Shown here: piece after piece, positions 26,314 to 35,152 of the stretch
Layout of the letters: each line of letters opens with the position of its first letter
Numbering within the stretch: the stretch's first letter is position 1
From: Pseudomonas sp. TH15
GTDB lineage: Bacteria; Pseudomonadota; Gammaproteobacteria; Pseudomonadales; Pseudomonadaceae
Reading direction: 5' to 3'
Assembly: GCF_016651105.1 (NCBI RefSeq)
Contig: NZ_JAEKEL010000001.1
Coordinates: 4,206,001-4,270,000, forward strand
Length of the DNA stretch: 64,000 nt
Made by a program: the position numbers and the translations under genes
The notes under the pieces: model-generated
Databases searched by the model: none
The model's input: the letters and a program-made list of their open reading frames with translations, nothing else
Told to the model about the DNA's origin: nothing

Positions 26314-26616
26314 GTTACTACCTTATAGAAAGTCCGGTTTTCCGTTACAGCGACTATTAAGCCAAGGCAATAGCTGCAGCCGTTTGTCCTCGTCTTGAAC
26401 AAGGATACAAGCAGTGGTGGATCGCTGCAGCAACAGATTATGCAGCGCGAAAGAGTCCCTGACCTCGCCTCACATATCAGATCAACCAGGAGATGTTCAG
26501 CGGCCTTCACTTCTATGGGCGAACCAAGACTCGTGCGCAACGAATGACTTGTACGATGTCCTACCACGAGGTATTACTACGTCTCCAAAAAATAATAAAA
26601 CCACGGAGATCGCTAC
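26314..26616. other. Intergenic region between cyclase and SMP-30 genes
   Basis: About 300 bases lie between two divergent genes. Both promoters must lie here. I see no extra gene, repeat or clear operator. AT-rich stretches near 26575-26600 may hold the SMP-30 promoter. Confidence 0.5.
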
Positions 26617-27737
26617 ATGGACTCATCCCTGTCCGCCAAGCCTGAAAGCCTTGACCGAGCGCAAGGCAATACCCGCCGCAGCTTCCTGAAAAAGTCCCTC
26701 GCTGTTTCTGCCACGCTCGCCACCGTCGGCAGCGCCGCACTGAGCCGCATCTCCGAGGCCGCCGAACCCTTGAGTCAGCGCTACCCTGATCCACTGATTC
26801 AGATCCTCGACGACAGCTTCCTCGAACTGCGTATTTTCAACGCCAGTGTTGAAAAACTTGCCACCGGCATGCGCTGGGCCGAAGGACCGGTTTGGGTCGG
26901 CGATGGCCGCTATTTGTTGGTCAGCGACATCCCCAATAATCGCATCATGCGCTGGGACGAAATCACCGACACCTTCAGCGTGTACCGCGAACACTCCAAC
27001 TTTTCCAACGGCATGTGCCGGGATCGCCAAGGTCGCCTGATCGTCTGCGAAGGCTCGACCACCACCAGCGAAGGCCGGCGCATCACGCGCACCGAAGCCA
27101 ATGGCACGATCACCGTGCTGGCCGACAGCTATGACGGCAAACCCTTCAACTCGCCCAATGACATCGTCTGCAAAAGTGACGGATCGATCTGGTTCACCGA
27201 CCCGCCCTTCCAGACCGGCAACAATTATGAAGGCCACAAAATCACCCCGACCCAACCCCACGCCGTGTACCGCATCGACGGCGAGAGCAAAAAGTCACCC
27301 GGGTCATCGACGACCTCAACGGCCCCAATGGCCTGTGCTTTTCTCCCGATGAAAAAACCCTGTACGTGGTTGAAGGTCGCGCCAAACCCAATCGCCTGAT
27401 CTGGGCGATTGCAGTGAAGGACGACGGCACGTTGGGTGAACGCCGCAAGCACATCGAAGGGCTGGAGTATGCCGCGATCGACGGCATCAAATGCGACGAA
27501 GCGGGCAACCTGTGGTGCGGCTGGGGCGGCAACGGTGATCCCAAGGCCGACCTGGAAAAACTCGACGGCGTGCGCGTTTTCAATCTTCAGGGCAAGGCCA
27601 TCGGGCACATTTCGCTGCCAGAGCGTTGCCCGAACCTGTGCTTTGGGGGACGCGAAGGGAATCGGCTGTTCATGGCCAGCAGTCACTCGATCTATTCGCT
27701 GTTTGTGAATACTCGTGGGACTACATTTGCGTTGTAA
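26617..27737 (+). pseudogene. SMP-30/gluconolactonase family protein with Tat signal (frameshifted)
   Basis: The N-terminus has a clear twin-arginine signal (NTRRSFLKKSLAVSATLATVG), so the product is exported folded. Six-bladed beta-propeller motifs follow: ATGMRWAEGPVWVGDGRYLLVSD, NFSNGMCRDRQGRLIVCE, FNSPNDIVCKSDGSIWFTDP, and later DGIKCDEAGNLWCGWGG. The family hydrolyses lactones such as gluconolactone. The frame breaks at an A5 run (27289-27293). Six A would join GESKK to VTRVIDDLNGPNGLCFSPDEKTLY and restore a protein of about 373 residues. It is monocistronic with a perfect hairpin downstream. Confidence 0.82.
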
Positions 27738-27786
27738 AAGCGAGGTTCGTCTGGCGATGGATTCGTGAGAATCGGAACAGTAGCCT

Positions 27787-27810
27787 GCCGCGCATCCGAG
27801 GATGCGCGGC
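27787..27810 (+). terminator. Perfect GC-rich hairpin after the SMP-30 gene
   Basis: GCCGCGCATCC and GGATGCGCGGC are perfectly complementary over 11 bases with almost no loop. It is followed by ATTC rather than a T run. It lies 50 bases after the stop and before a convergent MFS gene. It is likely an mRNA 3' end or terminator for either strand. Confidence 0.5.
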
Positions 27811-27961
27811 ATTCAAGCATGTGTTGATCAGCAATGGCCTTGGCTGCGCGGGCCTTGATCAGAGGCTCTTGCAGCTACGCCAGCCTGGCTGTTTCAGCCT
27901 GAGTCCTGTTGTCAGGGAGGACAACGGAATTGATAGCTTGAAACTGTACACCGGGAGTTTG

Positions 27962-29134
27962 TTACACCACTGCCGCTTCAATCGTTCTGGTTCTGGAGCG
28001 CCAGGCAAACACCAGCACCATCAGCAATCCCAGGCCCGCCATTGCCGCACCGGCCAGGGAAATTGCCGGATAACCCAGCCCGCTATTGATCACCGCACCG
28101 CCCAGCGCCGCACCAATCGCATTGCCGAAATTGAAGGCGCCGATGTTCACTGCCGAGGCTAGATTGGGCGCGTCCTTGGCCGCTTCCATGACGCGCATTT
28201 GTAGCGGTGGCACCAGGGCAAAGCTGGCAATACCCCAGATCAGGATGGCGACGGCAGCCGGCAGCGGCCAACGCATCAGTAGGGTGAACGCCAGCAAGAC
28301 GAGAATCAGCACGCTCAGCGAGATGATCAGGGTGCGATCTATCGAGTGGTCTGCGGCTTTGCCGCCCCACATGTTGCCCAGCGTCAACCCGACACCGTAG
28401 AGCACCAGCATCGCGGTGATGTAGGCGGTTGACGCATGGGTCTCGTTGCTGAGAATCGGCGCGATGTAAGTGAAGACGGTAAACATCGCACTCGAACCGA
28501 CGACGGTGAGCGCCAACGCGCCCAGCACCGGGCCGCGCGCCAATACCCGAATCTCCGCCATCACCCCGACGCTTTGCGGCGCTCGCACATTGGGCAGGGC
28601 GAACCACAGCGCGGCCATGGTCATCACGCCCAGGCCGGTAATGCCCCAGAAAGCGGTGCGCCAGCCGTACAATTCGCCAAACCAGGCGGCCAACGGCACA
28701 CCGCCGATGGTCGCCAACGTCAGGCCCATGAACATTGCAGCAACCGCCCCGGCACGTTTCTGCGGGGCGACCACGCTGGCGGCGACAATCGAGCCAACGC
28801 CAAAAAATGCGCCATGGTTCAGTGAGGTCACCACCCTGGCGACCATGAGGCTGTAGTAATCAGTGGCCAAGGCTGACATCAGATTACCCAGGGTGAAAAT
28901 CGCCATAAGCCCGATCAGCAGATAGCGCCGGGGAATTCTCCCGGTGGTCAAGGTCATCAGCGGCGCGCCAAGCAATACGCCCAGCGCATAAGCACTGACC
29001 AGCAAACCGGCGGCGGGAATTGAAACGCCCAGATCGGCGGCGATATTCGGCAACATGCCCATGGGGGCAAATTCTGTTACGCCGATGCCAAAAGCACCGA
29101 TGGCGAGTGCGACAAGTGGTGGATTGATACGCAT
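27962..29134 (-). CDS. MFS exporter, DHA1 (AraJ/arabinose-efflux type)
   Basis: This 390-residue inner-membrane protein has 12 hydrophobic segments. It starts MRINPPLVALAIGAFGIGVTEFAPMGMLP, which carries the DHA1 helix-1 pattern (GIGVTEF). I chose the ATG at 29134 because GAGGAG lies upstream; the longer frame beyond it has no membrane character. Family members export sugars, arabinose analogues or drugs. It is divergent from a LysR regulator gene 94 bases away, which probably controls it. The substrate is unknown. Confidence 0.83.
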   Translation of the reverse strand: MRINPPLVALAIGAFGIGVTEFAPMGMLPNIAADLGVSIPAAGLLVSAYALGVLLGAPLMTLTTGRIPRRYLLIGLMAIFTLGNLMSALATDYYSLMVARVVTSLNHGAFFGVGSIVAASVVAPQKRAGAVAAMFMGLTLATIGGVPLAAWFGELYGWRTAFWGITGLGVMTMAALWFALPNVRAPQSVGVMAEIRVLARGPVLGALALTVVGSSAMFTVFTYIAPILSNETHASTAYITAMLVLYGVGLTLGNMWGGKAADHSIDRTLIISLSVLILVLLAFTLLMRWPLPAAVAILIWGIASFALVPPLQMRVMEAAKDAPNLASAVNIGAFNFGNAIGAALGGAVINSGLGYPAISLAGAAMAGLGLLMVLVFAWRSRTRTIEAAVV

Positions 29135-29228
29135 GGAAGGCTCCTCATCTATGCCGCTGATGCTACGATCCAATCCTTCAGGGCGGTAGACAGCATTTTT
29201 GGCAATCACCTTTGCTTGGGAGGCACAA

Positions 29229-30122
29229 GTGGATTTCAACGGCAGGTCAGGTGAAATGAGCGTGTTCATCACCGTGGCGCAGGAAGGCAGCCTGTCGGCC
29301 GCCGCGCGGGCATTGAGCTTGACTCCCTCGGCAGTCAGTCGGATCATCGCGCGTACCGAACAACGTCTTGGCACCCGCCTGCTGTTGCGCACCACCCGTG
29401 CGATCACCTTCACGGCCGAGGGCGAAGCGTTCCTGCGCGGCGCCCGACGTATCCTCGCCGACATGGATGAAGTCGAAGAAGCCATCGCCGACCAAGGCGT
29501 ACCCAAGGGGCGATTACGGATCAGTGCCGCCCTCGGTCATGGGCGGCTCGCCATCGTGCCCCTAGTCGCAGCGTTCAGCGCCCGTTACCCGAACATCGTC
29601 GTCGACCTCACCCTCGGCGACGAAGTGGTCGACATTCTCGGCGGGCAGGCCGACGTCGCGGTGCGTTTTGGCCATCTGCCCGACAGCCCGCTGACCGCGC
29701 GCCGGATCGGCTACACCGGCCAGGTCGTGGTGGCGTCGCCCGAGTATCTCCAGCGCCACGGCATCCCTCAGGAGCCGCAAGACCTGCTACAGCACAACTG
29801 CCTGCGCTTCAACTTTCGGCGTGCCGAGTCCAACTGGCCGTTTATCGGCGATGGAAAAGAGTTTTCCCTGAAGGTCAGCGGCAACATCGAATGCAGCAGT
29901 GGCGAGGCGCTGGCACAGCTCGCTCGAGTAGGCGCGGGCATTGCCCGTATCGGTGAATTCAGCGTGCGCGAGGATCTGCAGCGCGGCGAGTTGATTGCGC
30001 TGCTGGAGGCCTGGAATCCCGGGGATCAGGAACCGATTCATGCGGTGTTCGTTGGCGGCGCGGCAATGCCGGCGCGGGTGCGCCTGTTCGTGGACTTTTT
30101 GCTGGAACATCACCGGATGTAA
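29229..30122 (+). CDS. LysR-family transcriptional regulator
   Basis: This 297-residue regulator has a winged helix-turn-helix (MSVFITVAQEGSLSAAARALSLTPSAVSRIIARTEQRLG) and an effector-binding domain starting GRLRISAALGHGRLAIVPLV. I prefer the GTG at 29229, which has GGGAGG upstream, over a TTG at 29199. It is divergent from the AraJ-type exporter gene, with the shared gap likely holding its operator. This pairing is common for LysR genes and their targets. Confidence 0.85.
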   Translation: MDFNGRSGEMSVFITVAQEGSLSAAARALSLTPSAVSRIIARTEQRLGTRLLLRTTRAITFTAEGEAFLRGARRILADMDEVEEAIADQGVPKGRLRISAALGHGRLAIVPLVAAFSARYPNIVVDLTLGDEVVDILGGQADVAVRFGHLPDSPLTARRIGYTGQVVVASPEYLQRHGIPQEPQDLLQHNCLRFNFRRAESNWPFIGDGKEFSLKVSGNIECSSGEALAQLARVGAGIARIGEFSVREDLQRGELIALLEAWNPGDQEPIHAVFVGGAAMPARVRLFVDFLLEHHRM

Positions 30123-30286
30123 TCGTTGCCAGTCAGAGCAATGAATGGTGCCCGATAACACCAGCGTTCCGGCGGCCGCAACCCCGTTAAGGATGATCTT
30201 GCGCGTACGGCCCTTTTTGTGACGGGAGCGATACCTGCCACTCCCACTGATTTTTAGCGGCGCAACTGTCTAAACAAACGAAGCGT

Positions 30287-30388
30287 AAAAGTTGCGACTT
30301 GGCGCCAAAGTTCGCGAAATTCAGGGAACTAATAACTTCCGCCCATGGACAGAGCTGCGATCGCGACGATAATGCAAAAGTCGCAACT
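30287..30388. repeat. Two AAAAGTYGCRACT elements upstream of inaA
   Basis: AAAAGTTGCGACT (30287-30299) and AAAAGTCGCAACT (30376-30388) share a near-palindromic core and lie 89 bases apart in the roughly 295-base gap before the InaA gene. The second is about 30 bases before the ATG. They could be binding sites for a regulator. Nothing else is recognised in this gap. Confidence 0.3.
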
Positions 30389-30417
30389 AAAAATTTCTAC
30401 AATAAATGGAGCGGATA

Positions 30418-31089
30418 ATGGGCCGTGCACGCAGTGAGTTTGAATTCTGGTGGGATACGTCCGGGGAGTGGGTCGAACCGCCGAATGTGCGCCGCAGCGG
30501 CACCAGTGGTGTCCAGCTGATTGTGAAAGATGACAGGACGTTCTTCGTGAAGCGTCAAACCGGCCATCTGTTTCGCAGTCTCCGTTACCCCACTGGCCGC
30601 CCCACCGCTCTGCGTGAAGGCATCGCACTGTCCAGGCTCGAGAAGCTGGGGGTGAAGGCTCCAAAGCCTGTGTTTTATGGCGCGAGAAAAGTCCAAGGCG
30701 TTTGGCAAGGTGTCCTGGTGACCGAAGATCTCGGCGGCTTTATTGATCTGGATACCTGGTATGGCCAGGGTGCCGCGAGCCTGTTGACGACAGAGCAGCA
30801 CCAGCAACTTTTAGAGCGTCTGGCGCAAATGCTGGCGCGGATGCACTCGGGCAAATGGCAGCACGGTTGCATGCGTTCCAAACACATATTTATCAAGGCG
30901 TCGATGACTGGCGAGCAGTTCGATTTCGAACTGGCGCTGCTAGACCTGGAGAAGTCTCGCGGTCGCGTTACTGCAATAGGGGCGGCGCGTCACGACATCC
31001 CTCAACTCAGACGGCATTCTTACTGGGATCAATCGCAGTGGCAGCATTTCCTTGCTGCCTATGAGCAAGCCATTGGCCGGACCCTGTAA
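30418..31089 (+). CDS. InaA/lipopolysaccharide kinase family protein
   Basis: This 223-residue protein of the InaA/Kdo-kinase-like family has an eukaryotic-kinase-like fold. FFVKRQTGH holds the ATP-binding lysine and LREGIALSRLEKLGV the partner Glu. HSGKWQHGCMRSKHIFIK stands in place of the usual catalytic loop, and LLDLEKSRGR in place of the metal-binding DFD. In pseudomonads inaA responds to weak acids and ColRS-type signals and is linked to lipopolysaccharide. The ATG at 30418 has GGAGCGG upstream. It is convergent with csbD-like DNA across a hairpin. Confidence 0.82.
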   Translation: MGRARSEFEFWWDTSGEWVEPPNVRRSGTSGVQLIVKDDRTFFVKRQTGHLFRSLRYPTGRPTALREGIALSRLEKLGVKAPKPVFYGARKVQGVWQGVLVTEDLGGFIDLDTWYGQGAASLLTTEQHQQLLERLAQMLARMHSGKWQHGCMRSKHIFIKASMTGEQFDFELALLDLEKSRGRVTAIGAARHDIPQLRRHSYWDQSQWQHFLAAYEQAIGRTL

Positions 31090-31115
31090 GCCGTTGCGCC
31101 TAAAGCGGTCAGCTT

Positions 31116-31157
31116 CCCTCACGACTTCCCGGTATTAGACTCCGGGGAGTGTGAGGG
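31116..31157. terminator. Long imperfect stem-loop between convergent inaA and csbD-like genes
   Basis: CCCTCACGACTTCCCGG pairs with CCGGGGAGTGTGAGGG with one bulge and one or two mismatches, around a loop TATTAGACT. It lies between two converging genes and so probably ends both transcripts. There is no strong T run. Confidence 0.5.
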
Positions 31158-31204
31158 ACGATAACGATACCGTGGGCCTGGTTGGGTACGCCCTACTTCC
31201 TGGC

Positions 31205-31453
31205 TCAGCGACGCAGCAGACGATTGACCAACAGCAGCAAACCCGCGCCAATCGCGAGTGCGGCGACGGGTTTCTCTTTAACGAATGTCGAGACGCTGTC
31301 GAGTGTATCGCCGTAGGTTTTGGTCAGTTGGCCAGCAGCCTGGCGTCCAGCGCCCTCTGCTTCCAGTGTCGAATCACCGATCAGTCTACCGACTGCGCTC
31401 TGCGCCTTGCCGGCCAGCTTCTCTGCTACACCTTCTACTTGTTCGCTCTTCAT
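31205..31453 (-). CDS. CsbD-family small stress protein with C-terminal membrane helix
   Basis: This 82-residue protein has a CsbD-type start (MKSEQVEGVAEKLAGKAQSAVGRLIGD) and a C-terminal hydrophobic segment (PVAALAIGAGLLLLVNRLLRR) with a basic end. CsbD proteins are abundant under osmotic or general stress, with unknown activity. The tail suggests membrane anchoring, as in YjbJ/ElaB-like proteins. A possible extracytoplasmic-stress promoter lies about 70 bases upstream. Confidence 0.75.
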   Translation of the reverse strand: MKSEQVEGVAEKLAGKAQSAVGRLIGDSTLEAEGAGRQAAGQLTKTYGDTLDSVSTFVKEKPVAALAIGAGLLLLVNRLLRR

Positions 31454-31522
31454 GATTCATCAAACCTGCGTGTGTGAGTGGGGAAATCCGACAGCCCTAA
31501 CCGCGTGGCTGGCAGCACGACA

Positions 31523-31550
31523 TTAGGGGCGCGCGTCGGATGATTAGTTC
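31523..31550 (-). promoter_or_regulatory. Possible AlgU (sigma-22)-type promoter of csbD-like gene
   Basis: On the minus strand GAACTA, 17 bases, then CCTAA resemble the AlgU/RpoE consensus GAACTT-N16/17-TCTRA with two mismatches. The -10 box ends about 70 bases before the ATG. This fits a cell-envelope stress gene. The match is by eye only. Confidence 0.35.
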
Positions 31551-31590
31551 AAAGGGATGTGCCCCGACAGTTTTCCCCTTTGGCAGTAGA

Positions 31591-31611
31591 ACCCCTCCCA
31601 GTGAGAGGGGT
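31591..31611. other. Short hairpin before the DUF1206 gene
   Basis: ACCCCTC and GAGGGGT pair perfectly around a 7-base loop, 32 bases before the ATG of the DUF1206 gene. It may be part of the leader or a terminator for upstream transcripts. Confidence 0.3.
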
Positions 31612-31643
31612 CTGCTCTTGAATCACTCTCGGGAATCGATCCA

Positions 31644-32456
31644 ATGTCCGCGCAACGCAGCCTTGTCATACTCGCTCGGGGAGGCTATGCCGCTCGAGGG
31701 ATGCTTTATCTGATCATCGGTATCTTCGCACTGCTGGCAGCGCATGACTCGACAAAACCCAAGGACAGCCACAGGAGCCTCGAAGCGTTGCTGGCGCAGC
31801 CATTCGGTTATTTTCTGGTGGGGCTTGTGGTGGCAGGTCTGCTGGCTTTTGCCGCGTGGCGTTTCCTGCAAGCGACCCACGATGTCGACCATCACGGCAA
31901 AAATCTCAAAGGCTTGGTGATTCGCGCAGGCCTGTTCGCAGGCGGTTTGGTCAACGGTGCTCTGGCATTCTTTGCATTGGGCCTGCTGATCAGCGGCATT
32001 AAAAGCTCGGGGAATTCCGGTGGCCAAACCAAGGACTGGCTGGCGCATCTTTTATCCTGGGAATACTCGAATTTACTGGTGTACCTGATCGCGCTGATTC
32101 CGCTGGGCGTGGGAATTGCGCACATCATCAAAGGCTGGAAAGCGTCATTCGAGCAATATTTCGAGGCCGACGAAGACGTCATGCAGTACGTCCGCCCAGT
32201 GTCTCGGTTCGGTCTGATCGCCCGTGGCGTGGTGTTTATCGAAATTGCCTTGCTGCTGGCCGTTAGCGGCTCCGCGTATAAAGCCATGGATCCGCCGGGC
32301 ATGAAGGAAGCCCTCGACGCCCTGCAGAACCTGCCAGCGGGATGGCTGATGTTGATGGTGATGGCTGCGGGGCTGATTGCCTTCTCGGTTTACAGTTTCT
32401 CTGAAGCGTTCTGGCGCAAGATCAATATGGATGTGCCGGGCATATCGAGGCCGTAG
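31644..32456 (+). CDS. DUF1206 membrane protein
   Basis: This 270-residue protein has three repeats of paired membrane helices, each starting with an ARGGYAARGMLYLIIGIFAL-like motif (near residues 11, 92 and 183; the third is RFGLIARGVVFIEIALLL). That is the DUF1206 pattern. The function is unknown. It is a single gene, preceded by stress-type genes (inaA, csbD-like), so an envelope role is possible. No enzyme motif is seen. Confidence 0.8.
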   Translation: MSAQRSLVILARGGYAARGMLYLIIGIFALLAAHDSTKPKDSHRSLEALLAQPFGYFLVGLVVAGLLAFAAWRFLQATHDVDHHGKNLKGLVIRAGLFAGGLVNGALAFFALGLLISGIKSSGNSGGQTKDWLAHLLSWEYSNLLVYLIALIPLGVGIAHIIKGWKASFEQYFEADEDVMQYVRPVSRFGLIARGVVFIEIALLLAVSGSAYKAMDPPGMKEALDALQNLPAGWLMLMVMAAGLIAFSVYSFSEAFWRKINMDVPGISRP

Positions 32457-32838
32457 GGAATCGCAAGAATGACCAGTCATTGGCAGCTCGCATTCAGTGG
32501 GACGGGTAATCCGACGCCTTGTCTTTTGCAGCGCCAACGATGAGTTGCTGTCTTATCCTGAACTCTGGCCTGCCTGCGTCCCGACGTCGCAGCAGACAGC
32601 TATTGGCAAATCCCCCACAAGCCTTAGAATTCCGCCCGCTCTTGCAGCGGTAGAAGCCTGAGGCTGAAGGCACCACTGACACAAAAGCGCGTACTTGAAT
32701 GGCTGGCCACGCCTCCCCACGTGTGTCCGACACAGCCGCCCTGCCCGATCGGCAGGCACTTGCACAATACAAACAATTCGGCCTGGCAATCGCATGCGCA
32801 GAGGCGCACGTTCCGCTGTTCGATCTCTAGAGGTTTTT
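32457..32838. other. Intergenic region before the YcaD-like gene
   Basis: About 380 bases without a supported gene. Minus-strand ORFs here read into the start of the MFS gene and show no family. No repeat or clear promoter was recognised. AGAGG precedes the MFS ATG at its end. Confidence 0.5.
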
Positions 32839-34137
32839 ATGTCTCCGCGTTTGCTGGCCATGGCGCTGGCGCCCCTGCTCGGGCTGTTCATTGTTGCGCT
32901 GGGCAACGGTTTTCTTTCTTCGCTGACCACCCTTCGCCTCGACGCCGCCGGTGCATCAACCACGATGATCGGCATCGTGTCATCGGCCTATTTCATTGGT
33001 CTGACGCTGGGTGCGGTGTTCAACGACCGTTTGATTCTGCGCATCGGGCATATCCGCGCCTACGGCAGCTTTGCCTCGCTGATCGCGGTGACCATCCTGT
33101 TGCAGGGATTGTTCTATGACACCTGGGGCTGGTTTGCCCTGCGCCTGATCAACGGCTGGGCCACGGTGGGGGTCTTTCTGGTGATCGAAAGCTGGTTGCT
33201 GCTGGCAGGCGACGCGAAGATTCGCGGGCGCTTGCTCGCGCTGTACATGATCGTCCTGTACGGCGCCGGTGTATTGGGTCAGGCCACGCTGGGGAAAATC
33301 ACCGGGTTGAGCGACAGCGCGCCGTTCATGGTTGCCGGCATGCTCGCTTCGTTGTCGGTGCTGCCGATTGTGATCCTGCCGCGCGTGTCGCCACTGCTTG
33401 ATCAGGTTGAGCCGCTCAAGCCACGGCAACTGTTGGGCGTCACGCCGACCGGGCTGGTTGGCTGTTTCGGCTCGGGTGTCACCATCGCGGCGATTTACAC
33501 TTTGCTGCCGCTGTACCTGCAGCGCAGCGGTCTGAATGTCGGTGAAGTCGGCAGCATGATGGCCTGGACGATCCTCGGCGCGATGCTCCTGCAATATCCG
33601 GTCGGGCGCTGGTCCGACCGCAAGGATCGCTTGCAGGTGCTGACCCTTCTGACGGTGGCGTGCACTGTTTTATCGCTGGTGATCGTCCTGCTGCCGTTGA
33701 CGTCTACAATGCTCGCCGCGATGTTGTTTCTGCTCGGTGGCGGCGTCTTCGCGCTGTACCCGGTTGCCGTCAGCCATGCTGCCGACCGCGCCCCGGCGGA
33801 AGCGTTGGTGCCGATGATTCAGGGCTTGCTGCTGATCAACTCGCTGGGCTCGGCGATCAGCCCGATGATGATCTCGCCGGTCATGAATTCGTTCGGCGCC
33901 AACGGTCTGTTCTGGGTATTTGCGCTGGTCAATCTGTGCATGGTCACGTTCTTTCTGTGGCGACGCGGCAAGCGCCCTGTCCCGGCCAACCCCGCACCTT
34001 TTGCAGCGGCGGCAACCTTCTCGCCGACCGGCGCGGAGCTGCGGGTGACCGAAGACTTGCGTCAGGCGGTGCAGGATCACCCGCCCATGGTTGATGCGTT
34101 GAGCGGCGAGTCTGCGCCGCACTGTGAAACGCGCTGA
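32839..34137 (+). CDS. MFS transporter, YcaD-like
   Basis: This 432-residue inner-membrane protein has 12 hydrophobic segments. Residues near the start (LLGLFIVALGNGFLSSLTTLRLDAAG) and the GGVFALYPVAVSHAADRAP stretch near 305 match the YcaD branch of the major facilitator superfamily. The substrate is unknown. The start at 32839 has AGAGG upstream. It is a single gene, convergent with the prolyl/PanB biosynthetic operon, with a terminator for that operon in between. Confidence 0.8.
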   Translation: MSPRLLAMALAPLLGLFIVALGNGFLSSLTTLRLDAAGASTTMIGIVSSAYFIGLTLGAVFNDRLILRIGHIRAYGSFASLIAVTILLQGLFYDTWGWFALRLINGWATVGVFLVIESWLLLAGDAKIRGRLLALYMIVLYGAGVLGQATLGKITGLSDSAPFMVAGMLASLSVLPIVILPRVSPLLDQVEPLKPRQLLGVTPTGLVGCFGSGVTIAAIYTLLPLYLQRSGLNVGEVGSMMAWTILGAMLLQYPVGRWSDRKDRLQVLTLLTVACTVLSLVIVLLPLTSTMLAAMLFLLGGGVFALYPVAVSHAADRAPAEALVPMIQGLLLINSLGSAISPMMISPVMNSFGANGLFWVFALVNLCMVTFFLWRRGKRPVPANPAPFAAAATFSPTGAELRVTEDLRQAVQDHPPMVDALSGESAPHCETR

Positions 34138-34187
34138 GCGCTGCGTGTCCTTTGGCCGGCAGGGCAAAAGGCGCGCCGTGAACAAGT

Positions 34188-34224
34188 AAAAAAGCCAGTG
34201 CGGCGCTTGTCACACCCCACTGGC
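34188..34224 (-). terminator. Rho-independent terminator of the PanB/prolyl operon
   Basis: On the minus strand GCCAGTG, a 17-base loop and CACTGGC are followed by TTTTTT. It lies 64 bases after the stop of the last operon gene (PanB-like). This sets a clear 3' end for the seven-gene operon. Confidence 0.6.
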
Positions 34225-34287
34225 AACGTGTTAACGCGGTGGCCCGCCATCAGCTATTGATGCAGCGAGCTGCCAACGTTATCGATC

Positions 34288-35112
34288 TCAGCGTTTAACG
34301 CCAAAACAGTGCGAGAGTTCAGGGAAGCTGCCATCGCGAACCTCCGCTGAAAACTGGCCAACCGCATCGCGGATGACCGCATGGACGTCGGCATAACGTT
34401 TAGCGAAGCGCGGCACAAAATCACCGCCAAGCCCCAGAATGTCCTCGATCACCAGAACCTGGCCATCGCACGCCGGCGACGCGCCGATGCCAATCGTCGG
34501 CACACTCAGCGTTTCGGTCAGTTCGCGAGCGAGCGGCTCTGCCAGCCCTTCCAGCACAAAGCAAAAGGCCCCGGCTTGCTCCATCGCCGTGGCGGCTTCT
34601 CGGATAGCGTTCGCCGATGACTCGTCCATGCCCTGAGCGCGGAATCCGCCCATGGTGTTGACGAATTGAGGCATCAAGCCGATATGCGCCATCACCGGAA
34701 TACCGCGCTCCACCAGAAACTGCACAGTGGGAGCCATGGCTGCGCTACCTTCCAGTTTGACGGCGGCGACATTGGCTTCCTGCATCAACCGTGCGGCACT
34801 GCGGAAGGCTTGGACCGGTGATTCCTGGTAGGAGGCGAACGGCAGATCGGCCACGACGCAGGCTCGGCGTGTCGCCTGAACGACAGCACGACTGTGTTGA
34901 ATCGTCTGATCCAGGCTGAAGTGCAGTGTGTTGGGCTGCCCGTAGGCAACCATCGCAGTCGAATCCCCCATCAGGATAACGTCGACGAATTCGTCAACGA
35001 TCTCAGCGAGCGAGCGATTGTGCGCGGTCAACGAAACGATCTTGCGTTTGCCCTTGCACGCTCTGATGTCCGGCACTGATAGCCGACGGGTTTCACTTGC
35101 TGCAGTACTCAT
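34288..35112 (-). CDS. PanB paralogue (ketopantoate hydroxymethyltransferase family)
   Basis: This 274-residue protein has the PanB TIM-barrel, in which 5,10-methylene-tetrahydrofolate gives a hydroxymethyl group to an alpha-keto acid. The magnesium ligands are present (D50 in LMGDS, D89 in DLPF, E121 in KLEG). So are AHIGLMPQ at 142-149, catalytic E188 in LEG, and IGIGASPACDGQVLVIEDILG near the end. The N-terminal motif TAHNRSLA differs from the usual TAYDxxxA. No panC or panD gene is nearby. It ends an operon with a prolyl-AMP ligase, carrier protein and two oxidases, so I infer a biosynthetic one-carbon step rather than vitamin synthesis. Confidence 0.85.
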   Translation of the reverse strand: MSTAASETRRLSVPDIRACKGKRKIVSLTAHNRSLAEIVDEFVDVILMGDSTAMVAYGQPNTLHFSLDQTIQHSRAVVQATRRACVVADLPFASYQESPVQAFRSAARLMQEANVAAVKLEGSAAMAPTVQFLVERGIPVMAHIGLMPQFVNTMGGFRAQGMDESSANAIREAATAMEQAGAFCFVLEGLAEPLARELTETLSVPTIGIGASPACDGQVLVIEDILGLGGDFVPRFAKRYADVHAVIRDAVGQFSAEVRDGSFPELSHCFGVKR

Positions 35113-35152
35113 GGCGTGAGCTCCTTGCCAATGGCGATGAAGGAAATACCTT

